Positions 18,837-28,554 are shown, numbered from the stretch's first letter. The stretch: DNA of 64,000 nucleotides from Chitinispirillum alkaliphilum (GCA_001045525.1 LDWW01000003.1:124001-188000), one strand, 5' to 3'. Numbers and translations are program-made. The notes: generated from the sequence alone by a model not told the origin.

Positions 18837-19145
18837 ATGAAAAGAAACCATTTTTTGCAGTTGAAAATGTCATTAACATTAGTGGCGGTATTCTTTTTTT
18901 TGACGGGCTGCGGTCTTTCATGGTCGGCCAGGGTCGAAGGTGAAATGGGATCACCACCATCTAAGAGAGCTTCAGGTTCAAATAATTACAGAAATGCTCC
19001 CAAAATACCTCCAGGACATATGCCACCTCCGGGCAAGTGCCGTATCTGGTGTCCTGATACCCCTCCCGGCAGACAGCCACCACCAGGGGATTGCAGGGAA
19101 CTGAGGAGAAAAGTACCTGCCGGGGCATGGCTTATTGAAGGATGA
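18837..19145 (+). CDS. Small proline-rich lipoprotein
   Basis: A 102-residue lipoprotein. The signal sequence ends in a lipobox (FLTGC, C25). The mature part contains a proline/glycine/cysteine pattern: PPGHMPPPGKCRIW, then CPDTPPGRQPPPGDC, then VPAGAWLIEG. I recall this PPG-x-C arrangement from a widespread but uncharacterised family of short periplasmic lipoproteins. An ideal ribosome site, AGGAGGT (18824-18830), sits six bases before the ATG. A strong terminator follows, so this is an independent small transcript. Function unknown. Confidence 0.8.
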   Translation: MKRNHFLQLKMSLTLVAVFFFLTGCGLSWSARVEGEMGSPPSKRASGSNNYRNAPKIPPGHMPPPGKCRIWCPDTPPGRQPPPGDCRELRRKVPAGAWLIEG

Positions 19146-19233
19146 AAAAAGTGTCTGCAATAGGCCTGAGAATGAAGTACACCGGTAACACAGGCTTGAC
19201 AGTAACCTTAAGCATTCACGTTTGACAAAATCT

Positions 19234-19263
19234 GCCGCTTTACTTTCAAAGCGGCTTTTTTTT
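19234..19263 (+). terminator. Rho-independent terminator after the lipoprotein gene
   Basis: GCCGCTTT (19234-19241) pairs perfectly with AAAGCGGC (19248-19255) across a six-base loop and is followed directly by eight T (19256-19263). This is a textbook intrinsic terminator for the lipoprotein transcript. Confidence 0.9.
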
Positions 19264-19415
19264 AATGTAGTTGGATTTTACAGCAGTTTTTAACAAATGG
19301 GTTACGCTTATCAGTAATTTTCAGTTTTTGTATAATACCGCATTCAGGCTCTCCTGATTTATATTGTAAATTGTTTGGTATGAGTCAGTCTTAAAAATCA
19401 AAAAAGCGATAGAAT

Positions 19416-20297
19416 ATGCAAAATGTAATCACTCCAGATCCGGTTAAGCACTTTGGATTCCAACAGTGCAATGGTTGCAGAATGACTCCATGTGTCAGCC
19501 TCAGGTTCGCAACTGCACAAGAAGGCTCTTACACCTTTGTTCATAGACTTTACTACGGGTATTCCAATTGTCCTCTTGGGGAGGGGACTACAGAGGAAGT
19601 AGTGTGGTATCTTCAGCAGATTCCTTCATATAAGGTGATAGATCATTATAATGATATCTGTTTTTATCTGACTGAAAATGAATATCTTAACAACCGACCA
19701 GAACATCATTTACAGGGTATTAATGATATTTATGGATACATCGCTTTTATAATTCAACTTCTTGACAATAATATTATTGCGGCTATTGGTATTCCTCACG
19801 GTTATGAAAAAAATGAGAAACTAAAAAGATGGTTTAACGCCAATAAAGCTCAACAGAGCATTGAAGATGGGTCTATAGATGAGCTAATAGATCTTGATTC
19901 TCCCGCTTTGACAGATGAACTCGCCGTAGAGAAAAAACCAGAAATATCTCTGACAAATCCACGCTGGGAACATATTGATGAAATAAAACTCAACAATTCT
20001 CCCAATGTAGCAAATCTGGGCGATAATATCCTCCTAAAGGTTTCTGTAACTGGTCTGCCAAACGGTGCTGGAATGGAGTTTTTTATCTATGATGTAAGCG
20101 GTGACACCCCAAGACGCATTGCCATTGTGGACGGCAAAAACAAAAACGGTACAGGAACTGCAGAGTGGGTTATAGATGTGGCCGGGGTAGATGAATACAG
20201 CAAGTTGCAACTGGAATTTGAGGCTAAGGCCAGGAGTAAATACAGCGAAAAGTGTGATATAAAAATTAGAAGTTTCGAGTTCGTGTTTAGTTTTTGA
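19416..20297 (+). CDS. Unknown protein with effector-linker-like C-terminal domain
   Basis: A 293-residue protein with no signal peptide. The first 160 residues are unrecognised and carry a cysteine cluster (C18, C21, C26). The C-terminal 110 residues, from PRWEHID through VSVTGLPNGAGMEFFIYDV to the end, resemble an Ig-like linker domain that I recall from VgrG and LysM-type effector proteins of contractile secretion systems. That match is from memory and by pattern only. It heads an AT-rich run of small exported genes, and no good ribosome site precedes the ATG. It may be an effector or a remnant of one, but this is inference. Confidence 0.55.
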   Translation: MQNVITPDPVKHFGFQQCNGCRMTPCVSLRFATAQEGSYTFVHRLYYGYSNCPLGEGTTEEVVWYLQQIPSYKVIDHYNDICFYLTENEYLNNRPEHHLQGINDIYGYIAFIIQLLDNNIIAAIGIPHGYEKNEKLKRWFNANKAQQSIEDGSIDELIDLDSPALTDELAVEKKPEISLTNPRWEHIDEIKLNNSPNVANLGDNILLKVSVTGLPNGAGMEFFIYDVSGDTPRRIAIVDGKNKNGTGTAEWVIDVAGVDEYSKLQLEFEAKARSKYSEKCDIKIRSFEFVFSF

Positions 20298-20477
20298 TGA
20301 GTTTTTTTTCAGGAGTGGGAACGGTTCTCTTAATACTCCCGGGGACATATCGGAGGATAATTGCTGTTTGATCCGGTTTGCCCTGGGCTGTTGGGAGAAG
20401 AGGATTGATCTAAGTTTTCTGTTAGCTTGCAAGGCTAAATATAACAGCGGATTCTATATACGAAATGTAAGATAGAG

Positions 20478-21092
20478 ATGGAAAATGTAAAACAGGTAAA
20501 GCTGCAGGTGTTTTTGGTTTTTGTCCTGATATTCTGTACCATCAGTATTAATGCTACAAATAAGGTTGGGGCAGGCTATTGCGATCAGTACTCCTTAAAG
20601 GTGTTGATGGGTGCAGATATGGTTGATGATGAATCAGTGGTCTGCTGTAAAGAGCTTTTTGGGGATGAAAACCAGTTGCTGTATTGTTATGTAAATGGAG
20701 TGTTGAGTGTATACACTGTTGGAGATGGGCATGAGCTTATCTTTGATACAGTTGTGTACAAAAATCACGAGGAGATTATAGATGTTACTATAAAGAGAGC
20801 AAACGTTCCTGAAATGTCGGGTTTTCATGTTATCTCAATAGTCGTACAGTTGGATTATGATCGGGATTATTTTATGCATGTGGTGAATAAAAATGGAGCA
20901 TCTGCATTGTTTTTTAATAAAAAATCATTTGGGCCTGATGGTTTTTTTAATTATATACCTGTAGTAATGAATGACAGTACTATAATTTTTAGGGGAGAGT
21001 GCGAATTTCCCGATGGGTGTCCCGGTTTCCAAGAGGAAATCGGATATTTATACAAACAAGGTGTTTTTACAAAATACTACAATGACAGATGA
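20478..21092 (+). CDS. Exported protein of unknown function
   Basis: A 204-residue protein with an N-terminal signal peptide (hydrophobic residues 10-26, cleavage near INATNK). The mature part has scattered cysteines (CDQ, CCKELF, CEFPDGC) and alternating beta-strand-like segments, with no family recognised. Its TGA overlaps the ATG of the broken frame at 21089. Size and export would suit a periplasmic immunity-type protein for the gene upstream, but nothing proves it. Confidence 0.6.
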   Translation: MENVKQVKLQVFLVFVLIFCTISINATNKVGAGYCDQYSLKVLMGADMVDDESVVCCKELFGDENQLLYCYVNGVLSVYTVGDGHELIFDTVVYKNHEEIIDVTIKRANVPEMSGFHVISIVVQLDYDRDYFMHVVNKNGASALFFNKKSFGPDGFFNYIPVVMNDSTIIFRGECEFPDGCPGFQEEIGYLYKQGVFTKYYNDR

Positions 21093-21385
21093 TGAAATGT
21101 TTTCTGGGCATTAAGGCTGATCGAAACTGTCAATTTATGTTGTTGGCTATAACACCTGTTGATATAAACAGCTCCTTGATCTACAACCCGAAAAAGAAAT
21201 CTATTACCCTGGTATGGATTACCCTTACAAAAGTTGGTTATCCCTGTATTATGGCCAGATTTTAGGAATTCAGGGTTGGATTATTTATTGATAACCGAAT
21301 TTTGAGTGTCGATGCTTTCGGTCTATCTGAAATAGAAACAGAGCTTAGTAAGGCTTGTCATTTTTCAGAGGCTGCTCAGAATTAA
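21089..21385 (+). pseudogene. Small coupled gene interrupted by an in-frame TAG
   Basis: ATG at 21089 overlaps the preceding stop (ATGA). The frame runs 58 codons (MMKCFLGIKADRN... to MARF), meets TAG at 21263-21265, and continues without further stops for 39 codons (EFRVGLFIDNRI...) to TAA at 21383-21385. Protein-like composition on both sides of the TAG suggests one former gene of about 97 codons broken by a nonsense mutation. TAG is a normal stop elsewhere in the window, for example ending the CheY-like gene. Alternatively only the first part is real. No family recognised. Confidence 0.5.
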
Positions 21386-21434
21386 ATCAGTCTTGTTAAT
21401 AAGGCCTATTTTAATAAGAGGATTTGGAAGAATT

Positions 21435-22005
21435 GTGAAAAGATTTTTTTTTAGCATTTTTTTTTCTGATTTCATGCTTTCTATATGCAGGCAATCCAGT
21501 TATTAAAAACGGGGATTTTTATTTTGAAAACAGTAGCTATACAGAAGCACTCTATTTCTACAACGAATACCTCCGGGATAATCCTGACGATGCAGAGGTG
21601 ATTTTTAGAAAAGGAAAGTGTTTGTTTTTTCTGCAACAGTATAGCAGTGCTCTGGACTCTTTTTATCTTGCTTCAAGGCTTCAGAAGAAAAACAATACAG
21701 ATCAGTTTGAATTAACAGGAATAGATTATTACATTGCAAAAAGTTTATTTCGATCTGGTGAGATTGATAAAAAAGTCATTTTAATAATAGAAAATTCCAC
21801 TGATACACTGTTAGCTGAAAGCCGCTATTTTATGGCGCGGGTTATGGATCACTATTTTTTCTCCGACAACCAAAAAACTAAATACGCCTATGATGATGAG
21901 ACAATAATTGAAGTCTATACAAAAGTTCTTGAAATCTTTCCATTACATGAAGGGGCAAAAAAAAGAATACAGGAAATTATGGAAGGAAAAAGGCAACCTC
22001 AATAG
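21435..22005 (+). pseudogene. Exported TPR-like protein with a frameshift in a 9-T tract
   Basis: The main frame (tetratricopeptide-like: NPVIKNGDFYFENSSYTEAL and on to 22005) is open from 21439 but has no ATG, GTG or TTG before 21598. A GTG at 21435 with GGAAG five bases upstream begins MKRFF in another frame. Removing one T from the nine at 21444-21452 joins them into MKRFFLAFFFLISCFLYAG, a perfect signal peptide with a possible lipobox (LISC). So the gene is either switched off by slippage (phase variable), recently broken, or affected by a sequencing error. Translation from GTG 21598 would give a leaderless 135-residue piece. The protein probably binds partners through TPR helices in the periplasm. 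Confidence 0.65.
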
Positions 22006-22014
22006 CAGGCGTTT

Positions 22015-22530
22015 ATGGCACACTCTAAAATGAATAAAAAAAGATATTTAGTTTTATCCTGTATTATTGGACTGGTCTCTTCATTTAGTATTATTTCAGG
22101 TGAGAAGACCGATTCACAAGCACAGCTTACAGACAAGCAGATCATTGATTTAGTTCTGAACCTCACTTCTGTTGAACTTGACACACTCCGGTTTTGCAAC
22201 AATGTGGGAACAGACCCTGAAGACTCAACGGTTGGACAGTACCTGGCAGGTTTCTGGGAAATGCACACGAACCGTATCGGTACAAATTTCCTGCGGGTTG
22301 AAAAAGAGCCTATGACTGGCAAACAGGCTGAAGAGTTGTTTGATAATGATTCTGGAACAGAGCGCAAAGCAATGGAAGGGTTATCCGGTGATGAGCAGCT
22401 TTGGCTTGTTGATTTTTATGTATGCAGAGAAAATGGTGAGGAACAATGGTGCTGGGGTATTCGTTTTCTGGTCAGACAGGCAGATAAATCAGTTGTTAGG
22501 GAAGCCGTGTGGTGTATAGGAGCGGGGTAA
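22015..22530 (+). CDS. Exported protein of unknown function
   Basis: A 171-residue protein with a signal peptide (residues 10-28, ending near IISGEK), starting ten bases after the frameshifted TPR gene. A second Met at residue 6 (MNKKRY) is an equally likely start. The mature part has four cysteines (RFCNN, YVCRE, WCWG, WCIG) that could form two disulphides, and a tryptophan-rich C terminus (EEQWCWGIRF). No known family is recognised. It belongs to the same run of small exported genes as its neighbours. Confidence 0.6.
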   Translation: MAHSKMNKKRYLVLSCIIGLVSSFSIISGEKTDSQAQLTDKQIIDLVLNLTSVELDTLRFCNNVGTDPEDSTVGQYLAGFWEMHTNRIGTNFLRVEKEPMTGKQAEELFDNDSGTERKAMEGLSGDEQLWLVDFYVCRENGEEQWCWGIRFLVRQADKSVVREAVWCIGAG

Positions 22531-22647
22531 GCTCTGAATTGTATTTGAATTAACAGGGGCGAAAATGTTGCCCGATATTGTAATTAACCGTGTGAGTTAA
22601 TCAAAACATAAACATCTGTTTAACCCAATATCGAAGTCATCGAATAA

Positions 22648-23070
22648 ATGGAAAAAGTTTTGCAAACAGTCTGTCTAACACTGATTTTTTTGAGTTTTTC
22701 TGTCTCCGGAAAATGTGATGCAGAAAAATTTGTTGGGAATTGGGAAACTGTGGAATTGATTGAAGTTGATGAAGGAGAGCCCTGGCCTTGTCAAACTGAA
22801 GTCAGCTATCCAAAAAAACTAAAGATTTACTGTGAAAACAATAAATTGAAAATGTTAATGGAAACACAATTCGGTTCAAAGGGCAATCTGGCCTATATTG
22901 TAGATAATAACGGAAATGATATCATATTTACAGCGCCATTTTTACAGACTAAGGATTCGCTCTCTTTTTCAGTTAAACATCACATTAAGATTTTTAATGA
23001 CACATTACACGGCAGTACTTACGGGCGTGTGCGGCTTTTTGAATGGAGGGCACTGAGGAATGACAGGTAA
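22648..23070 (+). CDS. Exported small protein, lipocalin-like pattern
   Basis: A 140-residue protein with a signal peptide (residues 1-21, SVSGKC). The mature start, FVGNWETVELIEV, followed by alternating beta strands and a C-terminal arginine (RVRLFEWRAL), has the general pattern of short lipocalin-like barrels, but the match is weak. It is the last gene of the accessory stretch. Function unknown. Confidence 0.55.
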   Translation: MEKVLQTVCLTLIFLSFSVSGKCDAEKFVGNWETVELIEVDEGEPWPCQTEVSYPKKLKIYCENNKLKMLMETQFGSKGNLAYIVDNNGNDIIFTAPFLQTKDSLSFSVKHHIKIFNDTLHGSTYGRVRLFEWRALRNDR

Positions 23071-23503
23071 AAGAGGCGCAAAGTACAATTCAGTAATTTG
23101 TCATCATCAATAGTAATCAGGATCCTTAACTCACTCTTCACCTCTCCGACACTCTACTCTTTAGGTCCTCATATGTTAAAGTATTCACACTCACATTGTG
23201 CAAATATGTCAAATCGGGGCAAATACTTACCCTCTGCGGCGTTTTCAGAAGCTTGCACAAATTAGGTATGAATAAATGCATTTCATTTTGTGTCAAATCT
23301 CGCATTACTCCGGTTTTGTGTTAGTAGATGAATGAGTAGAACCCTTACCCTACTTTTGAGAATACACTAATTTAAAGAGTATTTAAAGTAAATTAAATTT
23401 GATCCACACAAAAAAATTTGCTGTACTCAGAAGCCATCAATTAGTTTACAGGAGGAACTTTGAAGCCTTCTGTTTAATTTGACATAAGAATAAGGCGGTA
23501 TAT
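23071..23503. other. Intergenic region upstream of the TonB-dependent receptor
   Basis: A 433-base AT-rich gap with no gene. It should contain the receptor promoter. I see no Fur-like or other recognisable operator and no strong hairpin. Confidence 0.35.
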
Positions 23504-26008
23504 ATGATTGAATTCAAGGGGTACTGTATCGGTGTGATGATTCTGATTTCTTTATGTTCTGGTTTGTATTCACAGGAAGCCGGTCGTCTTCCTGTAGTAA
23601 TTCGTGATAACCGCACCAGGCTAACCCTGCAGTCCGCTCAGGTATGTATCGAAAATTTTGATAAATGTCACTGGGCCGATAGTAACGGAACAATTACATT
23701 TCATAATCTTCAGCCTGGTCTTTACACTCTCATTTCCTGGGCTCAGGGCTACGATACGCTTATTACACCAAATATTGAGATAAGACCGGGGCTAAACAGG
23801 GTCGAATATGTTGATCTTGTGAGAAGCAGACAAATTCATCAACTTGATGACATTGTAATAAGTGAGAGAGTGATTACTCAGAGAAAGACGGAACATACAG
23901 CTTCGGTGACAACGATGAGTAATTACGAACTTACAAATATCGCCGGTACGGGCAATGATATAAATAGGGTTCTCTCCGTACATCCTTCAACAGTTCAGGC
24001 CTTAAGTGATGAGTTTGACAACAACCTCTTTGTTCGGGGTGGTCAATCCCGGGAGAATGTATACCTTGTTGACGGGATACCGTTTGATAATATCTCCCAT
24101 TTCTCAGCTGCAGGTAATTCGGGAGGAGCAATCGGTTTTTTAAACAGCAGTCTGGTGCAGAATCTCGATTTTTATTCCGGTGGTTTCCCTGCAAGAATGC
24201 CTTCCCGTATTTCATCTGTAATAGACCTGAATCTTCGAAACGGTTCATTTGCGGAGAGAAAACATAACATTGACCTTAACATGTCCGGTGTTGGTTTGAC
24301 AACTGAAGGCCCTATGTTCGACTCCAGGGCATCTTATCTGGCAAGCATGCGCTTGGTGGACCTGCGTATGCTTGAACCGTTTTTGACCACTGGAGGGGTT
24401 CCCAGATTTGGAGATTTTCAACTCAAAACCGTTTTCATTCCTGCCCATAACCAAACAATAAGTCTGACCGCGATTGGAGCTTTTGATCATTACATTCATG
24501 ATACGGAAACGATGTTGCACATAGACACCAAGCCACAGTATGAGTATGATGAATATCTTTTTCAGGGCGGAGGAGGTGTGGCCTGGGATATCGGTGGGGA
24601 TAAGGCGCGCAATGTGATGCGTCTTTCCGGTACTGCGCGGGCAGAAGAATCGCAGGTTAATTTTACCTCTTTTTCCGATCCTCTGGAATGGGAGAGCACA
24701 ACCAATATCACACAATGGAACGAAAACGAACTCGATACAGATTTTATCGTTGATATTGGCGATACACTCATGATCCGGACCAGTAGATACAAGGGAAAGC
24801 AAATTGAAGGAACAATGGATCGGCGGTGGCGTATGAATTTCACCAACGATTTATCTTTGTACGTTGGAGAACAGGACCAGATCAATGCTGGGTTATTTAC
24901 CAGTTATGAACATATGTATATAAAAGAAGAGAAGGGGCTTTATCAGGAGTCTATAGAAGTTTATTTTCCCGATGGTATTACCCCTTCAGTTATTCCCGGT
25001 TCTTTTAATAACAATACTATTCCATACTCAGCGGATTCCTCTCTTGGCTTTATTAATTCAGGAGGTTATTTAGAGTATATATTTCAAAGAGGCGCACTGA
25101 AAGGGGTTGCCGGATTACGCGGAGATTATTTCACGGTTTTTCAGGATTATGGTATTTCTCCGCGCCTTGGTGTTTCATTCAATACCAACTCCTGGGGGAC
25201 ATTTTTATTCAGCGGTGGACTGTACTATCAATTCCCAGCTGAATTCAGCAGTTTACTTCTCGAAATGATCGATCCATCACCCAACAGTGACACTGCAACT
25301 GCTCTGCTTGAGGATGTCAGGCTTCAAAGAAACTGGCAGGCAATACTTGGCTATGAGCGCCAGTTGGGAGATTCACATCTCCTGACAGCTGAAACCTATT
25401 ATAAATACTATGACAGAGAATTTCTCCTTTTCCAGCCCGGAAGACGGTTATACCATACATTGGAGGAAGAGACCCTTAATCTTAAGTGGGATTTAGCCAA
25501 TCCGGAGGGGAGAAAAAGAGCCTATGGGTTTGAGTTGTCTTTCAGGAAAGAACGGTTCGACGCATTCTACTATTCTCTCAACTATTCTCTCTCCAGAGTG
25601 GAGAATAAATATGTAAACAGAAAGTGGTATGATGATGAGTATTCGCTTCGCAATGTTCTGGGGATATCGGTTGGGAGTAATTTTTCGAAAAACCATGGGC
25701 TTTCAATGCGACTACAGCTCTCGGAGGGAAAGAAATATTCACCAATGGTTTTCGATCCGTTAATTGATTTCTGGTATTTTGAAGAAAACCAGTTTAACAG
25801 CAGACGGCTTGATCCTGTAATTTCAATCAATCTGCGCTACAGTTTCAGAACTTTTTTCGACTGGGGTAATGTAACTGGATATCTGGAGGTGTGGAATCTC
25901 ACTAACTCAAAACCTGTGGTGAGAAGGAAAGTTGACTTTTTCTCTCCTTATTTGGATTTCAGAGCCAACGGTATTATTCCTGTAGCAGGTCTGAGTGTTG
26001 AATTCTGA
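23504..26008 (+). CDS. TonB-dependent outer-membrane receptor
   Basis: An 834-residue outer-membrane beta-barrel. Signal peptide (1-23) is followed by a carboxypeptidase-regulatory-like beta-sandwich (about 28-105: VVIRDNRTRLTLQSAQVC, HNLQPGLYTL). The plug domain (about 120-250) has the typical FVRGGQSRENVYLVDGIP and VIDLNLRNGSF motifs. The rest is barrel, ending with an aromatic C-terminal residue (SVEF) for Bam-mediated insertion. Such receptors import metal chelates, vitamins or oligosaccharides using TonB energy. No SusD partner follows and no metal-regulation site is evident, so the substrate is unknown. The gene is monocistronic. Confidence 0.88.
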   Translation: MIEFKGYCIGVMILISLCSGLYSQEAGRLPVVIRDNRTRLTLQSAQVCIENFDKCHWADSNGTITFHNLQPGLYTLISWAQGYDTLITPNIEIRPGLNRVEYVDLVRSRQIHQLDDIVISERVITQRKTEHTASVTTMSNYELTNIAGTGNDINRVLSVHPSTVQALSDEFDNNLFVRGGQSRENVYLVDGIPFDNISHFSAAGNSGGAIGFLNSSLVQNLDFYSGGFPARMPSRISSVIDLNLRNGSFAERKHNIDLNMSGVGLTTEGPMFDSRASYLASMRLVDLRMLEPFLTTGGVPRFGDFQLKTVFIPAHNQTISLTAIGAFDHYIHDTETMLHIDTKPQYEYDEYLFQGGGGVAWDIGGDKARNVMRLSGTARAEESQVNFTSFSDPLEWESTTNITQWNENELDTDFIVDIGDTLMIRTSRYKGKQIEGTMDRRWRMNFTNDLSLYVGEQDQINAGLFTSYEHMYIKEEKGLYQESIEVYFPDGITPSVIPGSFNNNTIPYSADSSLGFINSGGYLEYIFQRGALKGVAGLRGDYFTVFQDYGISPRLGVSFNTNSWGTFLFSGGLYYQFPAEFSSLLLEMIDPSPNSDTATALLEDVRLQRNWQAILGYERQLGDSHLLTAETYYKYYDREFLLFQPGRRLYHTLEEETLNLKWDLANPEGRKRAYGFELSFRKERFDAFYYSLNYSLSRVENKYVNRKWYDDEYSLRNVLGISVGSNFSKNHGLSMRLQLSEGKKYSPMVFDPLIDFWYFEENQFNSRRLDPVISINLRYSFRTFFDWGNVTGYLEVWNLTNSKPVVRRKVDFFSPYLDFRANGIIPVAGLSVEF

Positions 26009-26343
26009 TAGAAATCTCTGATGTTTCAGATCTGATTATTTGATAAAAACACGCCCTGTATCATATGTTAAAATTCAGTCAGGGCTGCAGGGTCGTGCGA
26101 TCAATGCCGCGCTGGAGAGTACAAAACTCTTCAGCGAAACATTTTTTCCCCATCTGCGAATATTGAGGCAAAACAAGGTGGGCTGTCACTCTGTGTGGCG
26201 GATATAATTCCTCTCAAAATTAACCGTGTAAATTACACCATCTTCCATTTTCTTAAAAAAGATCATAATTTTTTCTCTCCTTAGGCGTATATTTGTTCAG
26301 TTTTATCTAAAATCAACTACTTACCTTTGGGAGTCCTACATAT
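26009..26343. other. Intergenic region before the ABC exporter
   Basis: This 335-base gap contains GCCCTG...CAGGGC as a loose inverted repeat (about 26053-26085) but no T-run, so it is not a clear terminator. No gene is visible. The promoter of the ABC-DUF1854 pair is expected here. Confidence 0.35.
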
Positions 26344-28554
26344 ATGCGCCATACGGTTTCAGGTACGGAAGAGAAGATCCCCTCTGCACTTCAATCCCTT
26401 GTAAATGGCAGGGGAATAATCTATTACCAAAAAAGTGATCTTGATTCCTCCAGGAAATTCGGAGCAAGTTACCTTGTTCTCACTGAAAGATCACTGCTTA
26501 CAGTATGCAGTGGAAATATCACAGCAGAATATCCTCTTGATCAGATCTGTGATATACGGATTGATGAGCTTGTGGGTGGGGGAAGGCTCTCAGTTGTATT
26601 GAAAGAGGGTACTTATCATCTTATCTACTACTCTAATCATAAAGTGCCCCATTTCGCTGATGCTTCAAAGTATATAATGGATTATGTGAATGGGATCGCC
26701 ACAGAACATCCTGAAGAGCAGATGAAAACATTCTGCGCAAAGTGCCAATCTCCCATGCCAGATCCTAAAAGCAATTGTCCCCGATGTGTGCCCAGGCTCA
26801 AAGTTTTTTCCAGAATCATGTCTCTCTCATCCCCTTACAAAGGGAAAGTAATAGCGCTGATGATAGTGACAGCATTGGGAGTGCTGTTCCAGGTTTTGCC
26901 ACCATATATAACCAAAAAAATTGTCGATGAAGTGATAGAGGGTGGTGATACCGGGAGGCTTTATCTTTACACCGGAGCAATGATCTCTGCGGGTTTGCTC
27001 TACTTCCTGATGAGATTGATCAATATCCATCTTACCTCCTGGATAAGTGCACGCATTGTAGGGGATCTGAGGAGCCGCCTTCATAGTGTGCTGCAGTATC
27101 TTAAGCTGAAATTTTTTGCAAAAAGAGAGCCCGGTGAAATAGTCGGAAGGGTAATGCATGATACAAGTGAACTTCTGCAGTTTTTGGTTGAAGGTGTTCC
27201 ATACCTGCTTATAAACACTATTTCCTTTTTTGTGGTCGCCTTTATTCTTATTCGTATCAACTGGGTGCTTGCTCTCTTTATTTTCCTCCCCGTACCTCTT
27301 CTTGTCTTTGGTTCAGGCTGGTTTTGGAAAAAGTTACACCCCTTGTTTCTGCGTCAGGGGACGGTAATCGGACATATGCATTCGGTTTTGAATGAATCAT
27401 TCTACGGGTTGCGTGTAATCAAGGCGTTTTCACAGGAGAAGCGTCGAATAGGGATGTTTGATTCAGTAAACCAGCGTCTGGCAAAAACTGAAATGAAAAC
27501 ATTCAGAATTTTCGGCAGTTTCAATGAGTTTATGTTTGCTATAATGGCTCTGGGAGTTGCACTTGTATGGTTCTTTGCCGTACATATGATTGTGGGGGAG
27601 AATTCAAATATGACCCTTGGGGATTTGCTTGCTTTTGTGGGTTATATATGGTTGTTCTATGGTCCACTTCAGTATTTCTCTGTTATTCTTAACTGGATGA
27701 CACACGCTTTCTCAGGAGCGGAGAGGATATTTGAAATAATCGACTCAAGCCCCGAAAGTCATGATCATCCCGAGGCTGTGACTCTTCCCCAAATTAAGGG
27801 ACATATAGAATTCCGTGATGTCCATTTCAGTTATGAGCGTGGAAAGCAGGTCATAAAGGGGATAAATCTTGACATCAAGCCTGGTGAGGTGATTGGATTG
27901 GTGGGAAGATCCGGTGCCGGAAAGAGTACTATAATAAATCTTTTAAGCAGGTTTTACGAACCGGATTCCGGAGAGGTTTTTCTTGATGGTTTACCAGTTG
28001 AGAAGATCAAGTTGGAGCAGCTCAGAAAAAGCATGGGAATAGTGCTTCAGGATCCCTTTCTTTTCAATACCACCATTGCAGAGAATATCGCCTACGGGCT
28101 TCATGACGTCTCATTTAAAGATGTGGTAGAGGCTGCAAGAGCCGCACATGCACATGAATTTATAATCAAAAAACCAGATGGCTACGACACTGTTGTGGGT
28201 AATGGTACCGGAGGGCTCTCCGGAGGTGAAAGACAGAGAATCGCCATAGCCAGAGCAATACTTCATAATCCACCGATTCTTATCCTCGATGAGGCAACCT
28301 CTGCGGTTGATGCCACAACGGAGATGAAAATCCAGGAGGCAATATCGGGATTGGTGAAGGGACGAACCACTATTGCTATCGCTCACCGTCTCTCAACTCT
28401 GAGGAATGCCGACAGGCTGGTAGTGATCGACAATGGTGTTATAGTTGAAATCGGTACACATGATGAACTTATGAACAGGGGAGGAATATATGCACAGATG
28501 GCAGATTCCTACTCCAAGATGAATACATTGCAATCCGTTGTATGGGGAGGATAA
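26344..28554 (+). CDS. ABC exporter with N-terminal PH-like and zinc-ribbon modules
   Basis: A 736-residue fused permease-ATPase of the ABCB/MsbA type. Before the usual half-transporter there is an extra N-terminal module: a PH-like beta domain (about residues 25-115), then a four-cysteine zinc ribbon (C131, C134, C145, C148). Six membrane helices span about 165-450. The ATPase has Walker A GRSGAGKST (about 520), signature LSGGERQR (about 626) and Walker B ILDEATSA (about 645). It is followed immediately by a DUF1854 gene. That pairing is known to me under the annotation cyanophycin metabolism-associated ABC transporter, but no cyanophycin gene is in this window. The substrate is unknown. Confidence 0.88.
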   Translation: MRHTVSGTEEKIPSALQSLVNGRGIIYYQKSDLDSSRKFGASYLVLTERSLLTVCSGNITAEYPLDQICDIRIDELVGGGRLSVVLKEGTYHLIYYSNHKVPHFADASKYIMDYVNGIATEHPEEQMKTFCAKCQSPMPDPKSNCPRCVPRLKVFSRIMSLSSPYKGKVIALMIVTALGVLFQVLPPYITKKIVDEVIEGGDTGRLYLYTGAMISAGLLYFLMRLINIHLTSWISARIVGDLRSRLHSVLQYLKLKFFAKREPGEIVGRVMHDTSELLQFLVEGVPYLLINTISFFVVAFILIRINWVLALFIFLPVPLLVFGSGWFWKKLHPLFLRQGTVIGHMHSVLNESFYGLRVIKAFSQEKRRIGMFDSVNQRLAKTEMKTFRIFGSFNEFMFAIMALGVALVWFFAVHMIVGENSNMTLGDLLAFVGYIWLFYGPLQYFSVILNWMTHAFSGAERIFEIIDSSPESHDHPEAVTLPQIKGHIEFRDVHFSYERGKQVIKGINLDIKPGEVIGLVGRSGAGKSTIINLLSRFYEPDSGEVFLDGLPVEKIKLEQLRKSMGIVLQDPFLFNTTIAENIAYGLHDVSFKDVVEAARAAHAHEFIIKKPDGYDTVVGNGTGGLSGGERQRIAIARAILHNPPILILDEATSAVDATTEMKIQEAISGLVKGRTTIAIAHRLSTLRNADRLVVIDNGVIVEIGTHDELMNRGGIYAQMADSYSKMNTLQSVVWGG

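Noticed and set aside
21263-21265. TAG considered as a recoded codon
   Set aside because: TAG serves as an ordinary stop elsewhere in the window (for example the CheY-like and hybrid kinase genes) and there is no recoding signal.
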